Source of the DNA: Scatophagus argus
Lineage: Eukaryota > Chordata > Actinopteri > Scatophagidae
Direction: 5' to 3'
Length of the DNA stretch: 64,000 nucleotides
NCBI RefSeq assembly: GCF_020382885.2
Contig: NC_058510.1
Span: 2,051,001-2,115,000 of the forward strand
The notes under the pieces were generated by a model. It worked only from the letters and a program-made list of their open reading frames with translations. It was not told where the DNA came from and did no database searches. Below are positions 11,001 through 19,708 of this stretch, in pieces. The position numbers were made by a program, and so were the translations under genes. Numbering within the stretch: position 1 is the first letter of the stretch; each line of letters opens with the position of its first letter.

Positions 11001-12248
11001 AAATGTGAGATGAACTTTATTCATTAAAGCCAGATGACATCATCATGTGCTGACAGGAAACAAACTCTGGTTGTCTCACATGACACACTGAGAGTCTTTG
11101 TCTCCTGGGCCGTCCTGACATCTTTTCCTTCATTCACAGGATATGTGGCAGAACAGGTGATGTTGTTTCCATCATGTTGGTCTGACAGAGTGATGGTCTC
11201 CTGGATTTTAGTTGTAAAGGTTCCATCTGCGTTTTCCTCCATGTTGTTGCGAGCGTCTTGTTGGAGACTCCAGGTGAGTTGAGGAGGGGAGTGTGGACAG
11301 GGAGTGACAGCTGAGCAGGTTATAGTGACAGACTGCTCCTCTTTCAGATCACCTGAGATCTCAATTCTGGGCCTCGGAGGAGAATCTGTGCTTTCAAATC
11401 CAAAATTTACACAACAGAATACGACACGTCATGGCTTGTACATTTGAGCCTTTTAGTGTAAAAACTATAATGAAATTTCTGTCAGTTTTGTTGTCTAGAT
11501 TTTTCCCCCGATAAAGAAGAGGAAGTGATGGAAGGTCAACACCTTCCCTTTTTTCTCTGTTCATGCCAATGCGTTCGCTTTTAACAGCAATGCAGTGAAG
11601 GTAAAGGTCAACAACATGATGGACTGACTGAAAGAAACAAAACGTACCTCGAACTGTTATTTTAACAGGATCGCAGGAAGCCGTTGCAGTCAATGATTTG
11701 CTCTCAATTCTGAAGTAGTACGTGTCTGTGTACCTTGTTAATAAACTGGAAAACAGAGTGGTGCAGTCTTTCTCACTCAGGTTTCCAGTAATCCTCATTG
11801 GATAGGTGTTAACTGTCCCACTGCTGTTGAAAATCACGTTGTTAAAATCGTTTCCAAATGCGGAGTCATGTTTAATCCACACTCCGAACGTTTCTCCCCT
11901 GCCGTCAAACGTTTGTCCCATTTTAGGTGTAAATTTACATGGGACTTGCAAACAAGATCCACTCAGTGCTTCCATCTTCATCTTTGGTGCAGTAATGAAG
12001 AGGACTGCTGGCTTAGGACAAGCAGCCAAAACACCTGTGAACCAGACATGTGGTGAACAGATTATGGAAAAAAGATGCACCAAGCGCCAGCACGCTGAAT
12101 GCTGGCCTTTTTTTCTTTAATTCTCTGTATGAAAAAGTGACACTTTGCTTAAAGTAACTTCTCCAAATAACTGAATAAACTGCTCACCCGAAACTAACAA
12201 GAATCCCAACAACACGCTGGCTGTCACCACATTCACAGACGGAAACAT
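8082..12248 (-). CDS. Siglec-like receptor copy 2 (inhibitory type, ITIM tail)
   Basis: Exons: 12188-12248 (signal, starts MFPSVNVV), 11648-12034 (V-set), 11080-11385 (C2), 10735-10992 (second C2-like), 9937-10018 (TM), 8502-8541 and 8082-8258 (tail). They total 1311 nt, 436 aa, phases consistent. The V domain keeps the Siglec cysteines and a YYFR arginine (YYFRIES). The TM (GGIIGIIVLICVVVTVW) carries no charged residue. The tail has IHYGEI (ITIM) and TLYAQV (ITSM-like) but lacks the third tyrosine of copy 1. Predicted inhibitory sialic-acid receptor of leukocytes, inferred from the family. Compared with copy 1, the C2 exon, the following intron and most of the third domain are almost identical, whereas the V exon and the end of the third domain differ. 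The intron between TM and tail exons contains an L2-like retroelement fragment, and the 3' UTR runs into a hAT-like element. Confidence 0.87.
9411..9430. repeat. (AC)10 microsatellite
   Basis: Pure AC dinucleotide run in the intron of Siglec-like copy 2 between its TM and first tail exon. Confidence 0.95.
9530..9890 (+). mobile_element. 5'-truncated L2/Maui-like LINE 3' end
   Basis: The segment starts with a frame containing APWYKSEIHKLKQ, which resembles the conserved APW..ELR motif near the end of fish LINE reverse-transcriptase ORFs. It continues through a TTATTATTACTA-rich 3' UTR and ends TTGTGATTTGGTGCTGTACAAATAAACTGAACTGAACTGA. A TTGTGATTTGGCGC-like 3' end with a short tandem tail is typical of L2-type elements. 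It lies on the plus strand in an intron of Siglec-like copy 2. Family assignment is from memory of the consensus and is moderate. Confidence 0.6.
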
Positions 12249-13284
12249 GATCCCTGGGTTGGCAAACACAATAAAACTATTACTTGTCAGTTGTATTTAT
12301 CGAGTCAAGTACACTTAAGTACTGTTATAAGTACACATTTTAGGCATTCCAGCACACATTTCATTCACAGCTTTGCTGAGTTTTGAATCATTTGAATGTA
12401 TTTGTAATAATGTTGAGGTATCACTTAATTGTGACCACATTTATCACTTTTCAGATCAATCATCCTGATCATTAAAATGTTCTCCAGCTCAACCAGCTCC
12501 AGCAGTAGAATCCTGCTTTTACATGTATGAGGAGTCACAATCACATGATGAGCTGAATATTTCTTCCACCGCTGATCATGTTACTCATTGTTGTTTTTTA
12601 CAATAGCTTTAAAGCAACTTCTCCACTTCTAATTCGCAGCAGACGCTTATGACACAAAAAAACAATACAAACCAAATACAAAAAGCACAACAAAACACTG
12701 ATGTCATGTTTTTCTTATTTCCTTAAACTAAACTGAAGAAGCCTTTCAGATGAAAGGTGAAACATCTTCGACAGCCTAAAGATATCTGATGCTATCTGCT
12801 TACGCCAAAACTCCAACAAACAAATCTGTATCTGTACTACAGTACATGAAAAATAATCAAATTAAAGTTTTAGTTTAAGAAGATTTTAAGAAGATGTTTC
12901 CTTACCCAAAGAGCCCTCTGCTTGAAATTAGGCAAAACTGAAGTGTTTTTACTTTAGAGTGAAATGAGGCCTGAAGCACCAAAGTTTGCTGCTGTTACAA
13001 GAGAAAATACAGGCCACTTTGTTTGGTTGGAAAGTTTGTGGATGCCACTTGTTCCTAATGTCTAAAAACTGCAGAAATACAGGAAGTCAGTTATTGCAAC
13101 ATCTTAAAGTCACCCTCCACTCATAAATGTGTTTTCCTGTTATCAGTTGTTATCAGTTAAACATCTGAGCTTCACTGTGTGATGTGCGTGCAGTCTGACA
13201 CTTTCAGACACTTTCTATAACCTCACCTAAAATATGATTTGTAAGAGGTGGAGCCTGCAAGCACGATTTGTGACATCACAAATA
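12249..13284. other. Intergenic DNA upstream of Siglec-like copy 2
   Basis: Contains the 5' flank and presumed promoter of copy 2. No other coding exon, RNA gene or clear repeat is visible. Confidence 0.5.
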
Positions 13285-13860
13285 CACCATATGGACAAGA
13301 GTATGTGGATACATTTTTTTATTGTTGAATTCAAGTGTGGTATGAGGTTGTTTCTCAGGGTTTTCGCTCAGCCTCTGACTTCCAGTGAAGGGAAATCTTA
13401 ATGCTTCAGCATACCAAGACATTTTGGACAATGCTATGCTTCCAACTTTGTGGCAACAGTTTGTTGAAGGCCCTTTTCTATTCCAGCATGACTGTGCCCC
13501 AGTGCACAAAGCAAAGCTCCATAAAGACATGGTTGGATGAGTTTGGTGTGGAAGAACTTGACTGACCTCAACCCCGACCTCAACCCTGACCTCAACCCCA
13601 TCCAACACCTTTGGGATGAACTGGAACGGAGATTGTGAGCCAGGCCTTTTGGTCCAACATCAGTGTGTGACCTCACAAATGCTCTACTGCATGAATGGGC
13701 ACAAATTCCCACAGAAACACTCCAACATGTTGTGGAAAGCCTTCACAGAAGAGTGGAAGCTGTTAGAGCTGCAAAGCTGTCTGAGTGTTTACAATGAGAC
13801 GCCTTTAAAGTCCCTGTTGGTGTGATGGTCAGGTGTCCCAATACCTGTGTCCATCTAGTG
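13285..13860 (+). mobile_element. Internally deleted Tc1-like DNA transposon with transposase remnant
   Basis: The two ends form imperfect inverted repeats: left CACCATATGGACAAGAGTAT, right (read inward) CACTAGATGGACACAGGTAT. Both are flanked by TA (13283-13284 and 13861-13862), the target duplication of Tc1/mariner elements. The plus strand holds fragments of a DDE transposase C-terminus: FQHDCAPVHKA near 13480 and DLNPIQHLWDELERRL near 13583-13636. These are separated by a stop and frame shifts, so it is a pseudogene. The DLNP region carries an extra tandem copy of GACCTCAACCC. At 576 bp, more than half of a full-length element is missing. Confidence 0.8.
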
Positions 13861-13862
13861 TA

Positions 13863-14662
13863 CTTTGGCAGCCGATACTAGTCCAGTATTAAGCATACAC
13901 AGGTGTGGCGAGGAAACTTGTAGCCTCCAGTGCACAAACACTGAGACTGGAGTTCACAGTGAAGCTTGTCCAGTGAAAGATATTTGCTCACTTCTTCTGG
14001 GGGTTTTAATGAGGCAGGAGGAGTTGGTGTCTTTTCACAGGTCGGGAAATTATGTCTTTTTGTCTTGCCCAAAACCACGACAAGATACACATTATTGTTC
14101 CAAGCACACTTTAAAATCTTGGGTTTCCCATCTCCAGCTGGGAGACATTTAAACAGGTGAACGTCTTAACTTCATGTAATTCACGCATACAACTGCCACA
14201 GTGTTTGTGCTTGTTGCTGTGCTGTAAGTGTTTCATTAGGTCTGCAGTCATCTACAAAGTTACACGGCTATCATGAACATATACAAAACCAACAGAAATG
14301 ATAGAAAAACTAATAAAAATTCACTGAGAAGTTTCTGTGTAAAGTAACAACACAGTCTAAACATCTTTTACAAACCTGACATACAAAACAACATGTTGAA
14401 TAAATGTTAAAAAAATGTGCCATACATCAGTTAAACATGAGAAAAATTATTTAAAATGAAGAATGACAGAGCAGGAAAAAGCACCACATAAAATGTTGTC
14501 CACAAAGTCTGGGGTCGCGTTTGCAGACAATAGCACCATTTAGTATCTACAGACGTGGAGAAAATGTGCACTTTTTGTAAGTGGCACGTGAACAACAGGA
14601 ACAGTGACTAAGAAATGAATACAGAAGGGAAAGTACAGTGTGTTCTTCCATTTATTTCTTCA
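13863..14662. other. Intergenic DNA, 3' flank of Siglec-like copy 3
   Basis: No gene recognised. A minus-strand AATAAA (TTTATT at 14651-14656) lies just past the copy 3 stop codon and could be its poly(A) signal, though it is unusually close. Open frames here have no recognisable domain. Confidence 0.45.
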
Positions 14663-17467
14663 TCAAGGCCCTCTGATTCCGGACGACAGCTCGAACGCTG
14701 TGTTGACATAGTCTGCTTCGACTGCATCCTGCGGGGATGGGACAAAGTGGTCTTAGCTGGAAGAGTTTTGGTCAGTGCGAAGCTTTATGAGGGGGGCTGG
14801 GCTGCCCCCAAGTGGATGGAAATAAATGAATGCAGGTTTAAATCTGTTTTGCGTCAGTTCCTTTTATTAAAAGGAGTACAGTCAGAGTGTAATCAGCAGT
14901 CTGTGTTTTCCTGGATGGTTAAAGTGAACCACAGCATAAAGCAGTTAGCAGAACATTTACACAGACTGCATGCCGTGGTTCACACCTTAGCTGGCAGGTC
15001 AACCTCCTCTCTTGGTTTAGGGACAAATAAATATGGACAAAAGTGTGTGAAAATGAGCCGTTGAGTTGATTGACGACAATGAGCCCCTCCTTATCTAGTA
15101 GCTTACCTTGATTGGTTTGGCGGCGTGTTTTGATCTGAACCAACTGGAAGAAAAAGATGGTGAAGTTAAGTGAGTTACAGTCTGAGACCGATTTGTCTGT
15201 GGCTGTAGACTACGATGGGGGAAAGTTTGTCTCACCACTCAAAGATCACTAACGAACTGACGAGCATTGCGATTGCCAGGCTCTTCACTATAACTTCGAT
15301 GCCAGCCAGGTGAGACTTTTGATCGGCTGTAACACAACAGTCGCGGTCACCTTTGAAGATTTCACTGCTCTGAACCATCACAACCCATAATTCCTTCCTG
15401 TTACCTTTAAATCTCAGCTGTCGTCCTGTTGATAACTGAATGTCCACGCTGTTTCTGCATCCACAATAGAACAATCTGCCTCGGTCACCGTTGGTCACAC
15501 GAAAGCCGTAAACCTGGGTGTCAGCTTTGATCAGTTCCAGCCTGCCAGTACTGATCATGAACCAGACGAAGTGGACAATGTGAGGGTTTCCTCTGCAGGA
15601 GCAAGTCAGGTTCACCATGCTGCCAACTGACACTGGATCAGAGGGACTGATGACCACTGTCGTGTCCTTGGGAGGGTCTGAAATAAGACCAGTCATTATT
15701 TATAAACCGTTTGCAGCCTTCTTTGTGGCAACAGAAGCTTTCACACATCAAACGGAACATATCTGTGGTTTCAGAGACGAACGATGCTAACATTTACACC
15801 TGGTGACTGGGCTGCACTTTGCTACATACGATCTGAGCTTCATGCTGAAGTGCATCACCTCAGAATTGGATGAAGTACAGTCTTAGGAACTTGGGGTGCC
15901 GCCTGCGAACATCTTTAAAAAAAAATAATAATAGAATGAAGTCTCACATAACACACTGAGAGTCTTTCTCCTCTGGGTTCTCCTGACACCTTTTCCTTCA
16001 TTCACAGGATATGTGGCAGAACAGGTGATGTTGTTTCCATCATGTTGGTCTGACAGAGTGATGGTCTCCTGGATTTTAGTTGTAAAGGTTCCATCTGCGT
16101 TTTCCTCCATGTTGTTGCGAGCGTCTTGTTGGAGACTCCAGGTGAGTTGAGGAGGGGAGTGTGGACAGGGAGTGACAGCTGAGCAGGTTATAGTGACAGA
16201 CTGCTCCTCCTTCAGATCACCTGAGATCTCACCTGAGATCTCAATTCTGGGCCTCGGAGGAGAATCTGTGCTTTCAAATCAGATTTTACACAACAGAATG
16301 CAATACGTTATGTCTTGTACCTGTGAGAGACTTGAGATTGAGAAAGATAAGAAGTGTTCCTTACCTTTAACTGTTATTTGAACAGGATCACAAAATGCTG
16401 TTGCTCTGACTGCCGAGCTCTCAATTCTAAAGAAATATTTGTTTGTGTGATTTTGACTTAAATTGGAAAACAATGTGGTGCAGTTTTTCTCACTGAGCTT
16501 CCCAATAATTCTTAATGGATATCTGTTGATGCTGCTGCTGCTGTTGAAAACCACATTGCCTTTAGAAACTCTAGTGTCATTTTTAAGCCATACACCAAAG
16601 GCAGATGTTGTGCTCAATTCTCCTTCAAGTTTTGTGTTAAAGCTACATGGGATTTGTAGACAAGATTCACTTAGGGCTTCCATCTCCTTTGGTGCAGTAA
16701 TGAAGAGGCTTGAATACTCAGGACAAGCACCCAGAACACCTGTGAAACCAGATTAACATCACATGTAAAATCTTCATGTAGAAAATGCCAAGACTAGCTA
16801 AGCTAATTTGCAACAGCATGTTTTATAAGAAAAACTTTGTACATGGAATGTCACCAAAATACAGAACAAACAAAAACAAAATACAGTTGTTTCCTGATAC
16901 TGAAAACAAAGAAGAAAAACTTTAACAGAAGTGCAGATGGTTTGTTTCCTTTATAAACATGTTTGCTGTTGGTAATATGAATGTAATTTCTGCAGGGTCG
17001 ATTTCAGCAGTAAAATTTGCCACTTGGGTCTTTTTTACAGTACTGTACTGTACTTTTGTACAGTTTTTAATGATACAGTTTGGTCTGCAACAAGCAGATA
17101 ACAAAGTCTCCTTAGTTTGAGCTTAACCAAGTTTTGTAACTGTTTCACTGCAAGTGCTTTATAACTTTGGGCGCACTGGTGCCCCGGCCCTCAGAAAACC
17201 TAAGTCCGCCCCTGCTCTTACAAGATCAAACCCAGCAGAGACCAAACCGTCCACAACCACAGTCAGCTCTGTGTCACTGTGTTTTCATCAGAAAACACAG
17301 ATCCTAACACTGGAAAAACAAAACACTGTGCTTTGTAGTTCACCCTGCAAATAATTCAAGTCTTTTAAAAAAAAACAGAAGTGACTGAACAAACCTGAAA
17401 CAAAGAAGACACTCAGTAACATGTTGGCTGTCCCCAAATTCACAGACACGACTGCAGTGACCCTCAT
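14663..17467 (-). CDS. Siglec-like receptor copy 3 (putative activating type)
   Basis: Exons: 17395-17467 (signal, starts MRVTAVVS), 16365-16739 (V-set), 15948-16265 (C2), 15405-15677 (second C2-like), 15236-15326 (TM), 15107-15143 and 14663-14728 (tail). Sum 1233 nt, 410 aa, phases consistent. The V domain retains the Siglec cysteines and YFFR, the candidate sialic-acid arginine. The membrane segment reads GIEVIVKSLAIAMLVSSLVIF, with a Lys (and a nearby Glu) at the outer part of the helix. The tail (WFRSKHAAKPIK plus a 21-residue exon) has no ITIM; its only tyrosine is in DYVNTAF, a YxN motif of the kind Grb2 SH2 domains bind. Mammalian activating Siglecs use a membrane Lys or Arg to pair with DAP12, so copy 3 is plausibly the activating counterpart of copies 1 and 2. 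That is inference; the ectodomain assignment is firm. Confidence 0.83.
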
Positions 17468-18324
17468 CACCTACAAATACAAACACAATAAGGTTACTTT
17501 TCAGCAGTTTGTCTGTCACGTTGGTTATTTAGTCATAAATAACCACACAAAAATCCACACATTTCCATGTCCTGTATGAACAGATGTCGCTGTAGTTTAA
17601 GCACTGATTCACAGCCGAATGTCTCGTTTCAGTGCAAATCAAACATGCATAATACAACTCTGCGGCTTAAAAGCATTCAGTAAAGTCAGCAGAAGTAAGT
17701 CAGTTTGCCTTACCAATCAAGCCCACAAGAAAAAAGGGGGAACAATGAAGTCCTATAATTGTAAAGAGAAACTGGCGCAATTCAGGAAATTGAGCTAATA
17801 GCAGGAAATATGCGTCAGTCACAAGTTTACACAAGCCTGCATGTCATGTCTTTTATTCTGAATATTTTAAACACAGTGAAGTGACATGTTTTGTTTTATT
17901 TATTGTGTGCAAAGACATCTAATTTAAGCGACAGAAGTTGTCTTGTCGAGCTCGTTATTAGACATGTCATCTAAATTCAGCTGTGCCTTTCGTCTTTAAA
18001 AACACAGTTTAGTTACTGTGGGGAAAGCAGCTGGTTGGGTAAAGAACATAAATCACACGGCGAAACCATCTTCTCAACAATCCACGCTGACAGACTTTGA
18101 GTTTAAAATAGTTTTAATCTTCTACAAAACAGGAGAAGTGCTGTAAATCAGCCCAACCACACACAGATTATCAAAAACATGTATTTGCTTTTGTGTCATC
18201 CTGATTTTCACAAATAAAAACAGCAGGACAACAAACAAACTAACATTCAAAGCAGAATCTTTCCATGCAAACTAATACTGTTTGATATGTGACGGCCTGG
18301 CACAGCAGCACATTATAAGGCGGA
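17468..18324. other. Intergenic DNA upstream of Siglec-like copy 3
   Basis: Presumed promoter and 5' UTR of copy 3. No coding exon is visible up to the isolated tail exon at 18325. Confidence 0.45.
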
Positions 18325-18402
18325 TTAAGAGAAAGTGAAATATAATTCGTCCTCTCCTTGTGGCTCATGAAGCTTGATGATTTTGCCTGCTCTTACTGCA
18401 TC
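18325..18402 (-). pseudogene. Orphan Siglec-like cytoplasmic-tail exon (relic of a fourth copy)
   Basis: After a good acceptor (TTCTTTCCAG; two AGs are possible) the minus strand reads DAVRAGKIIKLHEPQGEDEL, then YFTFS and a TAA stop at 18325-18327. The first codons (GATGCAGT, DAV) match the start of the last tail exon of copy 3 (14663-14728, DAVEADYVNT). It lies about 860 bp 5' of the copy 3 start on the same strand. I find no TM, Ig or signal exon between it and the 3' end of fen1 at 19.7 kb, so it is most likely the leftover 3' end of a deleted paralogue. Its DELYFTF tyrosine is not an ITIM or ITAM. Confidence 0.55.
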
Positions 18403-19708
18403 CTCTGGAAAGAAACAGAATCACTCACTTCCCAGAATGTTTTTCAAAATCTTCTGTCTGTCTTTGTTCTATCAGCCACCCAGTAAAGGTGGGAAATCAG
18501 AATAACAATGTTTTATTTATTAAGAATTAAAATAAATCAAGAAAAAGTGAGATCAGCTGTTGCTGCTGGAATAAGGCTGCAGCCTGGTCTGCTTTGGTCT
18601 TTAATCATTTCCCTTGAGCACAGTGTAGTTGTTGAATAATGATGCACCTCAACTCATGTAGCAGCTCACCTGAGGCCTGACATCAGCGCTGGATTATTTA
18701 CCTGATACTATCATATGTGCAATATTAACACAATAACACTGCTTCTATTTTTTATATCACAATTACAGTCAGCATTGGTATATCGAGTCATCTATTTTTA
18801 CTCTGAAATCCGTCACTATGTAGTGTAAATACACTTACTTCTCTTTGAAATTGAGGCTGTTTTTATACTGAAATCTTGCTTACTGTAGCAGAAAGCTGCA
18901 GTCCGACTGACCAACTTCCTCTATAAACTTGATTGCTTCTCTTCCTCTCTGCCACATGAACCATGAATCACTGAATCATTTCAGCATATTTAGAGCCACT
19001 CACACACTCACAGAAACCAGATGAGCCATTGGGTACAACTGAAACACCTTCCAATGGAAAGAGGAAAGAAAACAGACCCTGACTTATGATGAAGGGACCG
19101 ATTGATTATCCATCAAATGTAGTGGATTAAAAAGTACATTATGTACCTCCAAAATGCAATCAGGCAGAAGTATAAAGCATCAGAAAAATAAATGTAGCCA
19201 AAATTGTAGTCAGTACAGTCAGTACAGTACAGCGTACTTAGTCACATTTCATCTATGGTTATACTGAATTTTGACACTTTAAATTTCAATTTTTACTGCA
19301 GATGTGTATCACTTCCAAATATCAGTCATACTCACTATGAGCTCTGGAAAACAAAACAAAACAAAACAACAACAGATCAGTCGAACCTTCTTAAGATGAC
19401 CCCCAAATGAGTAAATGAAAAGTCTGATGACAAACTGGCTCTACAAAAAGACTTTTATTCACTAACGGAAAACACACTTTGATAAAACACTGAAACCATG
19501 TATTTTTTTTTTTTTATTTACATGAACAAAATCATGTTTGGTCATGCAGTTCAACAGCCGAACGAATCAGCACACACAGCCTGCTGTTGTGTATTGTATT
19601 GTTGTGTTGTGTTGCAGCTTCCTCTTGTCTCCCCCGGAGCTTTACTGCACTCTGTTTAGTAGGTGTTCTTCATTACAATAATTACCTCCTGAGGGAGTAA
19701 AGTTCAGT
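18403..19708. other. Intergenic DNA between the Siglec relic and fen1
   Basis: No gene found. It includes the fen1 3' UTR; a T-rich run at 19505-19516 gives AATAAA on the minus strand about 195 bp after the fen1 stop, a plausible poly(A) signal. Confidence 0.5.

Noticed and set aside
11806-12120. Plus-strand frame of 104 codons
   Set aside because: Antisense shadow of the V-set exon of Siglec-like copy 2.
14615-15064. Plus-strand frame of 149 codons
   Set aside because: Overlaps, in antisense, the tail exons of Siglec-like copy 3; no recognisable domain.
18660-18710. Possible short exon with a GTGAGC donor upstream of the orphan tail exon
   Set aside because: In the phase needed to follow a Siglec TM exon it opens with a stop codon, and no TM exon is found upstream.
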